Notes: generated by a model not told the origin, from the letters alone. Counted from the first letter of the stretch, positions 8,940-17,789 are shown. The stretch is DNA of 64,000 nucleotides from Hyphomicrobiales bacterium (GCA_900469955.1 UBYX01000003.1:248001-312000), one strand, 5' to 3'. Program-made: numbers and translations.

Positions 8940-9697
8940 TGTCGGTCAATTACCAGAAGAACGACGCCGTCGCGACCATCCGCATCGATCGCCCTGAAAA
9001 ACTGAACGCGCTTACTCTTTCCATGTATGACGACCTCGGCCGAGCCTTCGCCGAGGCCGGCCTCGATGACGAGGTCAACGTGGTGGTACTGACAAGCACC
9101 GGCGAGCGTGCCTTCTGCGTAGGCGCTGATCTGACGGAATCGATACCTGCCCTCGCGGAAGGCCGCTTTGATATCTCTCATTGGGATCCGGCGCACCTAA
9201 AGATCGAGGGCTTCTACAAGCCCGTGGTCAGCGCCATCAAGGGACTGTGCATTGGCGGCGGGTTCGAGATCATGTTGGCCAGCGACATCCGCATCGCCGC
9301 GCTCGACGCGCAGTTCCAGCTGCCCGAAGCGCATCACGGCTTCGTGCCCGCCGGCGGTACGTTGGTTCGGCTAGTGCGCCAGATAGGCTATGCCCATGCC
9401 ATGGAAATCATGCTGACGGCTGAACGTTTTTCCGCCGGCGAGATGTTGGCGCGCGGGGTCGTTAATCGCATAGTTGATGCGGCAGAGGTGGAGCCAGCCG
9501 CCCTGGAACTTGCCGGCCGCATTGCCAAGCTCAGCTCGGGTGCGGTGCAAACGATCAAGGAGGCCGCCCTCACCCTGCAGCATCTCCCGCTCAAAGAGGC
9601 GTTTCAGCGTGAAGCCGCCCTTGGCCAACGCACTTTCGAAAGCGAGGATGCGCGCCGTGGGCTCGCTGCCTTCGCCAAACGCGGCAAAACGGAGTGA
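8939..9697 (+). CDS. Enoyl-CoA hydratase/isomerase family protein
   Basis: 252 residues, crotonase fold. Both catalytic glutamates of true hydratases are present at the right spacing: E110 in GGGFE and E130 in FQLPE, 20 residues apart as in rat mitochondrial hydratase (E144/E164). The oxyanion segments FCVGADL and KGLCIGGG are intact. Active hydration of a 2-enoyl-CoA is therefore expected. Overlaps the CoA-transferase stop by one base and the mvaB start by four bases, so the three are translationally coupled. In this setting likely substrates are 3-methylglutaconyl-CoA (hydrated to HMG-CoA) or anhydromevalonyl-CoA (hydrated to mevalonyl-CoA, the reverse of fungal SidH). Confidence 0.92.
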   Translation: MSVNYQKNDAVATIRIDRPEKLNALTLSMYDDLGRAFAEAGLDDEVNVVVLTSTGERAFCVGADLTESIPALAEGRFDISHWDPAHLKIEGFYKPVVSAIKGLCIGGGFEIMLASDIRIAALDAQFQLPEAHHGFVPAGGTLVRLVRQIGYAHAMEIMLTAERFSAGEMLARGVVNRIVDAAEVEPAALELAGRIAKLSSGAVQTIKEAALTLQHLPLKEAFQREAALGQRTFESEDARRGLAAFAKRGKTE

Positions 9698-10551
9698 CCG
9701 GCTTGCCAACAGCAACGATCGTCGAAGTTGGTCCGCGCGACGGGCTTCAGAATGAAAAGCAGATCGTACCGACACCACAAAAGCTCGAGTTGATCCGGCT
9801 TCTGCGCGCAGCCGGGTTCACCAGGCTGGAGGTTACAGCCTTCGTCTCGCCAAAATGGGTTCCGCAAATGGGCGATCACGAAACGGTGCTCCGGGGGACG
9901 GCACCTAGCGAGGGCCTGATCCGATCGGTGCTGGTTCCGAACGAGCGCGGCGCGCTTTTAGCTCTTGCCATCGGCGTCGAAGAGCTTGCCGTATTCACCA
10001 GTGCTTCGGAGACATTCGCGAAGAAGAACATCAATTGCTCGATCGCCGAAAGCCTGCAGCGCTTCAGGCCGGTTGCCAGTCTTGCAGCCCGGCATGGCGT
10101 GCGGCTCCGCGGCTATGTGTCCTGCAGCGTCGAATGTCCTTACGAGGGCCAGATCGCGCCGGAGGCAGCGCTTCATGTGGCGCTGGCCCTGGCCGATCTC
10201 GGCTGTGGTGAAATATCCCTTGCCGATACAATCGGGCGCGCACGATCCGAGCAGGTAAACGCACTAATGCGGATCGCCACCTCGGCACTACCAACGGAAA
10301 AGCTGGCTTGCCATTTTCACGACACGCACGGCCATGCCCTCGACAACGTCGATGCCGCCTTGGTCAATGGTATCCGCATTTTCGACAGCGCCGTGGCCGG
10401 GCTCGGTGGCTGCCCCTATGCGCCAGGCGCTGCTGGCAACCTCAGCACGATCTCGCTCGCAACATTTTTGGAAAAGGCCGGTTATTCGACTGGTTTGAAC
10501 TCCGCACGCCTCAAATGCGTCGAAGACTTCGCCCGCCAGTTGGTTGCATAG
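9694..10551 (+). CDS. mvaB: Hydroxymethylglutaryl-CoA lyase
   Basis: 285 residues of the HMGL-like TIM-barrel family. It splits HMG-CoA into acetyl-CoA and acetoacetate. Diagnostic segments are EVGPRDGLQNE near the N-terminus, FHDTHGHALDN with metal-binding histidines, and the active-site-loop signature GLGGCPYAPGAAGN with the catalytic cysteine. The start is GTG at 9694, overlapping the hydratase stop as GTGA. Last gene of the operon; with mvaA it makes a complete mevalonate to acetyl-CoA plus acetoacetate route. No acetoacetate-activating gene is in the window. Confidence 0.95.
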   Translation: MTGLPTATIVEVGPRDGLQNEKQIVPTPQKLELIRLLRAAGFTRLEVTAFVSPKWVPQMGDHETVLRGTAPSEGLIRSVLVPNERGALLALAIGVEELAVFTSASETFAKKNINCSIAESLQRFRPVASLAARHGVRLRGYVSCSVECPYEGQIAPEAALHVALALADLGCGEISLADTIGRARSEQVNALMRIATSALPTEKLACHFHDTHGHALDNVDAALVNGIRIFDSAVAGLGGCPYAPGAAGNLSTISLATFLEKAGYSTGLNSARLKCVEDFARQLVA

Positions 10552-10678
10552 ACCTGAAGTTCGCTTCTACTAGTAGGCGCATCGAACGCGGCATGTACCG
10601 ACGAATTGATGCCTGTTCCTTTACGTCAGCGGTACAATGCTATCCGTCAGATTCAATCCCCTGAACAGAGTTGGAACC

Positions 10679-10699
10679 GTCAAGCACGCTATTCTTGAC
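10679..10699. terminator. Weak hairpin between convergent mvaB and fhuB-like genes
   Basis: GTCAAG and CTTGAC separated by 9 bases, followed by TGTTTCTG. It may serve as a terminator for the plus-strand operon. The rest of 10552-10772 shows nothing recognisable. Confidence 0.3.
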
Positions 10700-10772
10700 T
10701 GTTTCTGATTTGGCCAAGGCTGGGCTGGCAACGGCATCGTATTGCGCAATCAAAGAGGCCCGAAACCGCCTG

Positions 10773-12740
10773 TCAACGCCTCTTGCCTAACAAGAACAAC
10801 AGGCAGGGAGCGCCTATGAGAGCTGAGACCAGCCCCGCCGGGATCTGATAGGGAGCCGCGATGGTGCGGCCGATAAAATCTGCGGCAGTCATCAGTCCTC
10901 CCCCGATCAGCGCGGCGCCGATCATCTGCGGCATAGCGCGTGTGAGACGCAATTCTCGGGCGAAATGGGGCCCCATGAGGCCGACAAAGGATAGCGGACC
11001 AACCGTCAATGTCGCGGCTGCCGTCATGAGCCCAGCAAGGCCGAACAACGCAAGTCGAGATTTCGCCAACGGTATTCCGACCGCAGCCGAAGGAGCCGGT
11101 CCGAGCGGCAGGATATCCAGCCAACGCCGCGTGGCCAAGGCTATCGCGACCAATGCGCCGCCGATTGCCACTTCCCACACGGCGATCGTGCCATCTACGA
11201 GATAGGTGGATCCACTCATCCAGCGCATCAGGAGGGCCGCCCTAGGGTCGCCCGTCGAACTCAGCACCCCGACGACGGCATCGACCATCGCACTGAGCGC
11301 GATGCCGGCAAGCAGAACCCGCTCAGGGGCAAAAATGGAGCGCCGCGACCCCAGAAGAATGATGGCGAGAACTGAAATCGCGCCGCCGACAGCGAAGGCA
11401 AATTGGCCGGAAAATCCCGGCGCAACCGCGAAAAGAGCGATGGCAACGCCAAAGGTCGCACCGGCACTGATGCCGAGAACTTCAGGACTCGCCATTTCGT
11501 TTTCGGTCAATCTTTGCAGGATTACGCCGGCAACTCCAAGCATTGCGCCGGAAGCAAGTGCCGCGAACACCTTCGGTGCACGGATCGCAAGGATGTCGCC
11601 GAAGAATTCGCCGGGAAGGACAGCCCAGCTGCCGCCAGGTCCACGCCCGACAACGAGGCTGATCGTTACGAGAACCAAGAGACCCATCAATGCGATAATG
11701 ACCGGAACCTTGGCGTCCCAACGGTGCGCCCTCTGAGGCGACGCCGCCTGCTGAATGCGGGGACGGACTTTCAACCGCGGCAAGAGCGCCAGAAGCAGCG
11801 GCGAGCCAAAAATGGCGGTGACTGCACCCGTCGGCAGGAAATTGTCGAGCCCGCCTGCCGCAAGCTGCAGGACGGAATCGGCGAAAAAGAGAAGGGCCGC
11901 GCCGATCAGCGGAGACCAAACGATCAACTGAACTGGCCGCCGCGCTCCGGAAAGCCGCGCGAGTGTCGGCGCAACCAACCCAATGAAGCCGATCACCCCG
12001 ACGGCACTGGTGACGACGGCAGCAAGCGTCACCGCACAAGCAATGACTATGACGCGAAGGCGAGCGAGCCTCACACCGAGTGCGGCCGAACCGGCTTCCC
12101 CTAAATCGAGCAGCGACAGCGGTCTCATCACCAATGCACAGACCATGGCGACGATTGCCATTTTCCAGGTGAGCGACAAGGGTATGGTCCAGCTCTGCTG
12201 CGCGAGCGAACCGGCACCCCAGATGAACAAGCTCGCCAGATATCGCTGGTTCAAATAGATGAGGATGGCCGCCAGTCCCCCGCACCAGAGGCTTAGTACG
12301 AGCCCTGAGAGGACGAGTGAATAGGGAGAGAAGCCGCGGCGCGCGCCAAAACCTATGACGATTGCAGCCGCAACCACGCTTCCAAGCAGGGCGACGACGT
12401 CCCGGCCTACACCAAGAAGACCCGGCACGAAAAGCGATATCACCACCAGCGCAAGATTGGCCCCGGCTGAGACGCCCAGCGTGGTCGGATCGGCCAGCGG
12501 GTTCCTTAGGATTTGCTGAAACAGGGCGCCGGACAACGCGAGCGCCGCGCCGGCAAGCAACGCTGTCGCTAGCCGAGGCAGCGTCGAATAGTAGAGCACC
12601 ATGCGCTGAGTGTCGTAGCCCTGACCCGTCGTACCGGAAAGCACCGGCTCGACGAGGAGCCAGGCCCCTATACCGCCGGCGCACAACAGTGCGAGAAGGA
12701 CCAACGCGGGCCCGAGGTTATCGCTGCGAGTGGGGGTCAT
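10773..12740 (-). CDS. fhuB: Siderophore ABC transporter permease, fused double FecCD domain (FhuB-like)
   Basis: 655 residues, about twice a normal FecCD permease, as in E. coli FhuB. Both halves carry the family pattern (LATALLAGAALALSGALFQQ and LRNPLADP in the first; VFAALASGAMLGVAGVILQR and TENEMASPEVLGISAGA in the second), with about ten membrane segments each. ATG 12738-12740 is preferred because it overlaps the fhuD-like stop (ATGA); upstream codons of the longer frame lie within that gene. Fused permeases are characteristic of hydroxamate-siderophore transporters. Last gene of the iron operon, convergent with mvaB. Confidence 0.93.
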   Translation of the reverse strand: MTPTRSDNLGPALVLLALLCAGGIGAWLLVEPVLSGTTGQGYDTQRMVLYYSTLPRLATALLAGAALALSGALFQQILRNPLADPTTLGVSAGANLALVVISLFVPGLLGVGRDVVALLGSVVAAAIVIGFGARRGFSPYSLVLSGLVLSLWCGGLAAILIYLNQRYLASLFIWGAGSLAQQSWTIPLSLTWKMAIVAMVCALVMRPLSLLDLGEAGSAALGVRLARLRVIVIACAVTLAAVVTSAVGVIGFIGLVAPTLARLSGARRPVQLIVWSPLIGAALLFFADSVLQLAAGGLDNFLPTGAVTAIFGSPLLLALLPRLKVRPRIQQAASPQRAHRWDAKVPVIIALMGLLVLVTISLVVGRGPGGSWAVLPGEFFGDILAIRAPKVFAALASGAMLGVAGVILQRLTENEMASPEVLGISAGATFGVAIALFAVAPGFSGQFAFAVGGAISVLAIILLGSRRSIFAPERVLLAGIALSAMVDAVVGVLSSTGDPRAALLMRWMSGSTYLVDGTIAVWEVAIGGALVAIALATRRWLDILPLGPAPSAAVGIPLAKSRLALFGLAGLMTAAATLTVGPLSFVGLMGPHFARELRLTRAMPQMIGAALIGGGLMTAADFIGRTIAAPYQIPAGLVSALIGAPCLLFLLGKRR

Positions 12741-13651
12741 GCGTCTCGTTCCAGGAGTTCGGTCACCAGACGGGCAAAGCGCATGGCCTCGTTGAGCATG
12801 CCGAACATCAGGGCCGGCGCGACGACGGATAGATGGCCTGGCCGCGAGAACGGAAGCGCCTGCCAAAGGGGACTTTCCATGAGTTTCGGCAGCACGTCGG
12901 GAGGAATGGGGTCAAAGGCCAGCAGCCGTGCGTCCGGATCGGTAATACTGGAAAGCTCTTCGATGCCGATTGTCTCGAAACCCCAATAGTTCGATTGCCG
13001 TGTCCAGGCATTGCGCACGCCGATGCGCTCAAGCGCGTTGTGAAACAGGCCCGGGGCGGAATAGATGCGGACGTGACGAGCATCCATGAAGCTAACGAGA
13101 GCGACCGGTGGAATAATCCGGCCCGCAAGCCGTTGGCGGCATTCATGGAAAAATGCGTCGGATCGAGCCACGAAGAGTTCCGCTTCCGTCTCACGGCCGA
13201 GTTCGGCCGCCAGTTTGCGCGTCGCTGCTATCGCCGACGGGAGAACAGGACCGGATTCGGGAGTGAAGATTTCAAGACGTAGAACTTTGGCGACCGGCCG
13301 AAGCTTGGGCAGGAGCTCGTCAAGATAAGGTGTCGTCAGGATGACGTCCGGTTTTAGTTGGATGAGGGTCTCAAAATCGACTTCATAGGAACTTCCGATA
13401 TCGACAACCGATCCCGGCATGGTCGGCTCGACCACCCATCGACCCCAGTCGGCGAGGTCCGATATCCCGACGGGAGTCAATCCAAGCGACAAAAGCGTGG
13501 ATGCCAATCCGTAATCGAGGCTTACGACCCTCTGTCCGGCAACCTGCGCATACAACGGCGTCGGGATGAAAGCGGATGCGGCCGCGGTATAGCGTAGAAA
13601 TGTGCGTCGTGAAATTTCCATCCGCGGTCGGGTCTCAGCAGGCATAGGCAA
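12737..13651 (-). CDS. fhuD: Siderophore-binding periplasmic protein (FhuD-like)
   Basis: About 304 residues of the TroA/FhuD helical-backbone class. The N-terminus carries a twin-arginine-type signal (SRRTFLRY then a hydrophobic segment ending LYAQ), as in many FhuD proteins. The mature part has RVVSLDYGLASTLLSLGLTP and KPDVILTTPY, typical of the family. Starts at 13651, 13645 and 13621 are all possible; none has a strong ribosome site and all but the last overlap the fhuC-like gene. The stop overlaps the permease start by four bases. It would carry a ferric hydroxamate from the outer-membrane receptor to the permease. Confidence 0.88.
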   Translation of the reverse strand: MPMPAETRPRMEISRRTFLRYTAAASAFIPTPLYAQVAGQRVVSLDYGLASTLLSLGLTPVGISDLADWGRWVVEPTMPGSVVDIGSSYEVDFETLIQLKPDVILTTPYLDELLPKLRPVAKVLRLEIFTPESGPVLPSAIAATRKLAAELGRETEAELFVARSDAFFHECRQRLAGRIIPPVALVSFMDARHVRIYSAPGLFHNALERIGVRNAWTRQSNYWGFETIGIEELSSITDPDARLLAFDPIPPDVLPKLMESPLWQALPFSRPGHLSVVAPALMFGMLNEAMRFARLVTELLERDA

Positions 13652-14447
13652 GCGGATGCGCCAGGGTCGGAACGGAGATTACGTCCATGTCGATCCCGTA
13701 AATAGCGTTGAGCGTTTTCGGCACCAAAATCTCTTTCGGCGTTCCGCTTGCTACCACCCGCCCGCCTTTAAGGGCATGGATCCGATCGCAGAAGCGTGCC
13801 GCCATGTTGATGTCGTGAAGAACGATGACCACGCTTCGGCCGCCTTCGTGGGCCAACCGCCGCACCAGAGAAAGAACCTCGACCTGATGCGCGATATCCA
13901 GCGCCGCGGTCGGCTCGTCGAGGAGGAGGCAGTGCGCATCCTGAGCGATCAGCATGGCGATCCACGCACGCTGCCGCTCGCCGCCGGAAAGAGTGCCCAC
14001 CACGCGGTCGGCAAATGTCTCGATATGCGTGACCGATATGGCGGCTTCGACCTTTTGCCTGTCGATCTCTGAGAAACGACCAAGCGCACCGTGCCACGGA
14101 TAGCGGCCGCAACCGACGAGCTCGCGGATCGTCATCTCTGAGCCCGTGCTCAAATCCTGCGGCAAATAAGCGACGGACTGCGCGAAGTCGCGGCCTTGAT
14201 ACTGCTTGAGATCGCGGCCACCATAGGCGGCAGTTCCGGACGTCGGGGTCAGTTGCCGCGCCAGGATCTTCAAGAGGCTGGATTTGCCCGAACCGTTATG
14301 GCCAACCAGGGCAACCACCTCTCCCGCTGGAAATTCAAGGCTGACATCCGATAAAATAGCATTTCCGTCGATTGAAAGCCCGACCCCGTTGGCCTCAAAG
14401 ACTTTCGTTGTTTCGAGCGCGTTCTGCGCGAGTTGTACCGAGGTCAC
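13635..14447 (-). CDS. fhuC: Siderophore ABC transporter ATPase (FhuC-like)
   Basis: 270 residues. Walker A is GHNGSGKSS, the signature is LSGGERQR, Walker B is LLLDEP, and the H-loop is in VLHDINMAARF, all in FhuC/FecE order. GTG at 14445-14447 is chosen because a full AGGAGGTGA ribosome site lies immediately upstream. The frame extends to 14630, but that part overlaps the esterase gene and lacks family similarity. It powers import through the FhuB-like permease. Its end overlaps the fhuD-like start region by up to 17 bases. Confidence 0.93.
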   Translation of the reverse strand: MTSVQLAQNALETTKVFEANGVGLSIDGNAILSDVSLEFPAGEVVALVGHNGSGKSSLLKILARQLTPTSGTAAYGGRDLKQYQGRDFAQSVAYLPQDLSTGSEMTIRELVGCGRYPWHGALGRFSEIDRQKVEAAISVTHIETFADRVVGTLSGGERQRAWIAMLIAQDAHCLLLDEPTAALDIAHQVEVLSLVRRLAHEGGRSVVIVLHDINMAARFCDRIHALKGGRVVASGTPKEILVPKTLNAIYGIDMDVISVPTLAHPLAYAC

Positions 14448-14499
14448 GTCACCTCCTGTTCGAGTCTCGAATAATAATGCCGGGAGCTGCGGGTGTCCG

Positions 14500-15375
14500 T
14501 CATGCCTCCCGCGCTCCAACGCTTTCAAAAGCGATGCCCACGGCGCGATTGACGGCCGGTCCGAGCACAGACATGTGAGTTTGCCCTGCAAAGAGTTCGA
14601 ACTGCGCACGGATTCCGGTCTCGGGGCCATTCAGCCGAGTTGCCATTTCTCGCGCCAAGGCGACAGTCTGCTCGGTCTTCCTCTTGTCAAGACGAGATGC
14701 AGCATCCTCGTTGCGGTACTGGAAGGGTGCAAGCTTATCCCCCTCATACTCGCCGGCCGACAGATGCAAGAATGCTGGAGGGCCCGCGATACGTTTGCGA
14801 CTAGCCTCATTGTTCAGGATTTCCCTATCTTCCCAATAGATTGTTGGACTGGCAGCAATCCAATTGCTGAAAAGCTCCGGGCGTTTGAAAAGGGCATAGA
14901 GGGTAAAGAGCCCGCCGAAGGAATGTCCAAAAAGCGATCGGCGCGTCGCATTTGTCCGAACCATCTCGTCAAGCCGCGGGATTAGTTGGTTTTCGATAAA
15001 GTCGAGCAGTTCGCCTGTCCCGCCGATGCGAACAGGTGGCCCACCTTCAAAATACGGCGGATAGGACTTGATTGGCGGAGGCCCCAAGTCCCAGGCCCTG
15101 CGCAATGCATTATAGGGTTCGTCAGAGGGGTAGCCGATCGCGGCAATGACGCCCCAGTCGACATTCGTCCCGGTTGGGTAAGGCGCTTGTGTCACCGTGC
15201 TGGCGAACGCAAAAGGAAAGGTCGCATTGCCATCGGTCATGACCAAAAGAGGCCACCCGGCGGCAGGTGGCTCCCCTTTTGGCATGAACAGGAAGATGCG
15301 ATAGGGTTCCCCACCAGCAATCGGCGCTAGGTCAAAATAAACAGTCCCGGGCAACGCATAGGCTTTTTCAGTCAT
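14500..15375 (-). CDS. Putative siderophore esterase (esterase D / IroE-like family)
   Basis: 291 residues, alpha/beta hydrolase of the PF00756 type found in Fes, IroE, BesA and fungal siderophore esterases. The nucleophile elbow is GHSFGG with S152; H267 in GQTHMS is the likely catalytic histidine. No signal peptide is visible, so hydrolysis should occur in the cytoplasm after uptake. ATG at 15373-15375 has GGAAAG just upstream. It sits between the receptor and the ATPase gene, 53 bases before fhuC. Ester-linked hydroxamates (fusarinine C, triacetylfusarinine C, coprogen) or trilactones would be suitable substrates; the hydroxamate-type permease favours the former. Confidence 0.88.
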   Translation of the reverse strand: MTEKAYALPGTVYFDLAPIAGGEPYRIFLFMPKGEPPAAGWPLLVMTDGNATFPFAFASTVTQAPYPTGTNVDWGVIAAIGYPSDEPYNALRRAWDLGPPPIKSYPPYFEGGPPVRIGGTGELLDFIENQLIPRLDEMVRTNATRRSLFGHSFGGLFTLYALFKRPELFSNWIAASPTIYWEDREILNNEASRKRIAGPPAFLHLSAGEYEGDKLAPFQYRNEDAASRLDKRKTEQTVALAREMATRLNGPETGIRAQFELFAGQTHMSVLGPAVNRAVGIAFESVGAREA

Positions 15376-15490
15376 GATCTTTCCGCTGGAATTATCGGCC
15401 GACTGTCGCCTCGCTTATAGCCGAGGCTGGCGGATTAATGAGTTGCAGGACGATTATTTTCTAGATCTGTCGCCACGGACTTCACCACCG

Positions 15491-17620
15491 TTACCACTGG
15501 TATTTCAGCGAGCCGAGGACGGTCCGACCCTGGCCGAAGTAGCAGTAGCCGCCGTTGCATACCTGCTCCTCGCGGTTGGCAAGGTTAGTGGCGCTGATCG
15601 TGAGCGACAACCCCTTGAGATCGGGCGACTTGGTGCCGAAGTCATAAGACAGGGACGCATCAAGGTAGGTGACACCCGCGTTCTTGGCCGTGTTGTAGTC
15701 ATTGGTAAAGGACTCGCTGGTCGCACGGATGCCGCCACCGATGCTGAGGCCACCGATCGCGGTATCTTCGGGTGCAGCATAATTCACCCACAAAGAGGCA
15801 ACATGCTTGGGTGTCGTCGTCGGCGTGTTACCGATAATGGTGTTGTCAAGATTGCGCGTGATCTCGCCGTGGGTATAGGTGTAGGCAGCGATCAAGCTGA
15901 TGCCGTTATCGAACGTCCTGCGACCTTCGACCTCGAAGCCCGTAAACGTATTCTCGCCCGAGTTCTCGTAAAAGAACGGGCCTAAACCGCTTGCATATTG
16001 AGGCTTGCCTGTTTCGACAAGGCGATAGACTGCGGTGCTGAGGGAGAGATTTTCGCCTTCGGGCTGATATTTTATACCAGCTTCGATTTGCCGGCCTCTG
16101 GTGGGATTGAGCACGGCGCCCGAAGCGGAAAGCTCGGTCGAGGGGACAAAGGAGGTCCCGTAACTTACGTAGGGCGCGATGCCGTTGTCGAAGAGATAGA
16201 GGAGCCCGACTTGCCCGGACAAAGCACCGTCGATCTTCTCATCACTGGTACCAGCGACCTTGTCTCTCTTTGTTTGATCCAGCCAATCGTACCGCAGGCC
16301 GCCAACGAAGCGCCAGTTTTCAAATTCCGCTTGTTCCTGAGCATATAGACCCGTCTGACGCAGATCATTGCCGGTAAAGCTCGTGAGTGCCGGCGTCGGA
16401 GCGCTACTGCCGGCACTCGGCAACATGGAGCCATATCCTACTGCAAAATCGGAGTTGACCGCGGTGTAATCCAGCCCCGCAAGTATGGTATGGGAAACGC
16501 CCCCCGTTTCGACTTTGGCCTGGAGCTGGTTGTCGATCTGATACGCACGTACATCGTCCGTGACTGCCGCGGTAGGCCAGGGATCGGCCGGCGCACTGAA
16601 CATTGTCATACGGTTATTGTAGCGGGCCTTGAGATCGAGATCACTCGCGCGCGCATTCTGTCGGAAAGTCAGGCCGTTCTCAAAATCGTGCTCTAGTTGA
16701 TAGCCCAGTTGGTATTGTCGAATCTTCTGGTAATCATAATCAGGATCGCTGACGCGGTGGATCTGCCCACCGTTCTGAAACGTCCATGCGCTGGACTCGG
16801 TTTCGGTGTTCTGCGCCAGGCCGTAAAGGGTAAACTTGGTGCTGCCGGTTGGCTCCCAAGTGAAGGATGGCTGCAATAGGTAGCGGTCGTCCTGAATGTC
16901 GTAGTTGGTCTCACCCTGCCGGGCCAAGCCGACAACTCGATAGAACAGATCATTGCCTTCTCCAACCGGACCGCCGAAGTCAAAGGCCGCCTGCTTGCGA
17001 CCAATCGTGCCGTATTGGAGTTCAACTTGTTGGTGAGCTTCTTCCAGCGGAAGTTTCGAAATTTTGTTAACGATACCGGCGGCGCTCGCCGCGCCATACA
17101 TAACCGATACGGGTCCTTTTAACACTTCAACGCGGTCGAGCGTGTAAATCTCGGTTGTAAAAGTTCCGTAGGTCATCACCGGCTGACGCAGACCATCGCG
17201 GAAATCGCCATTCGTGGTCGTTTCGATGCCGCGGATGTAAATCTGGTCGAAGCGCGGATCATAGCCAAAGCCACCCGTGGTAACGCCGGAGCTATAACGT
17301 GTTGCCTGGATCATATCGGTGACGGACCGCTGCTCCATCTCCTCGCGGGTCACGACGGAAACCGCACGCGGTGTCTCGATGAGCGGTGTGTCCGTCTTCA
17401 AAGCGGAAACCGCGCGCTCTGGAACGACGGTGTCATTGTCCTCACTGATCGTTTGCGCGCTGGAGTTCCTCAGGATGATCGGCTCGAGCTGTGTCGCGCT
17501 ACCAGCAGCGTCCTGCGCAAAAGCCGTGGTCGGTGAGAGAGCGGCGGCCATTGCACCAGCCAAAACAGTGGAGCTGATGATACGGCGATGTGTGGAGAGC
17601 GATCTGGAAGAGAACGTCAC
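15491..17620 (-). CDS. TonB-dependent siderophore receptor
   Basis: 709 residues. A signal peptide ends at TAFAQ, a TonB-box-like region follows, and then the plug domain (ETPRAVSVVTREEMEQR, then VEVLKGPVSVMYGAASAAGI). The barrel ends in the aromatic terminus LKYQW. There is no N-terminal STN signalling domain, so it is a plain transporter. GTG at 17618-17620 is chosen over an upstream in-frame ATG (17770) because AAAGGA lies 7 bases before it and the signal peptide then has a normal length. First gene of the iron operon; the iron box at 17755 is 135 bases upstream. The receptor type (FhuA/FpvA-like) suits a hydroxamate or mixed-ligand siderophore. Confidence 0.93.
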   Translation of the reverse strand: MTFSSRSLSTHRRIISSTVLAGAMAAALSPTTAFAQDAAGSATQLEPIILRNSSAQTISEDNDTVVPERAVSALKTDTPLIETPRAVSVVTREEMEQRSVTDMIQATRYSSGVTTGGFGYDPRFDQIYIRGIETTTNGDFRDGLRQPVMTYGTFTTEIYTLDRVEVLKGPVSVMYGAASAAGIVNKISKLPLEEAHQQVELQYGTIGRKQAAFDFGGPVGEGNDLFYRVVGLARQGETNYDIQDDRYLLQPSFTWEPTGSTKFTLYGLAQNTETESSAWTFQNGGQIHRVSDPDYDYQKIRQYQLGYQLEHDFENGLTFRQNARASDLDLKARYNNRMTMFSAPADPWPTAAVTDDVRAYQIDNQLQAKVETGGVSHTILAGLDYTAVNSDFAVGYGSMLPSAGSSAPTPALTSFTGNDLRQTGLYAQEQAEFENWRFVGGLRYDWLDQTKRDKVAGTSDEKIDGALSGQVGLLYLFDNGIAPYVSYGTSFVPSTELSASGAVLNPTRGRQIEAGIKYQPEGENLSLSTAVYRLVETGKPQYASGLGPFFYENSGENTFTGFEVEGRRTFDNGISLIAAYTYTHGEITRNLDNTIIGNTPTTTPKHVASLWVNYAAPEDTAIGGLSIGGGIRATSESFTNDYNTAKNAGVTYLDASLSYDFGTKSPDLKGLSLTISATNLANREEQVCNGGYCYFGQGRTVLGSLKYQW

Positions 17621-17754
17621 TGCCTGATCCTTTCGGCACGCGGCAAACTGGGATGAGTGATCGGAGGGATCACGAATGGGAAGGCGCCAAGAAAATGCGC
17701 TTAGCGAGGTGTCTCGCCGCTCGCTGCTATAAGAGCCAATGTAGGGCTGATCAA

Positions 17755-17769
17755 TGAAATATGATTTCA
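17755..17769 (-). promoter_or_regulatory. Iron-responsive operator (IRO box, RirA type)
   Basis: TGAAAT-ATG-ATTTCA, a perfect 6-base dyad that also fits the rhizobial TGA-N9-TCA iron-responsive operator recognised by RirA. It lies upstream of the TonB receptor, where repression under iron-rich conditions would be expected. A second hairpin, CCTCAT/ATGAGG, follows at 17772-17789. Confidence 0.7.
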
Positions 17770-17789
17770 ATCCTCATGTTTTTATGAGG

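Noticed and set aside
10773-12740. Two separate permease genes with a sequencing-error fusion
   Set aside because: Both halves are in one frame with a normal linker, as in E. coli FhuB.
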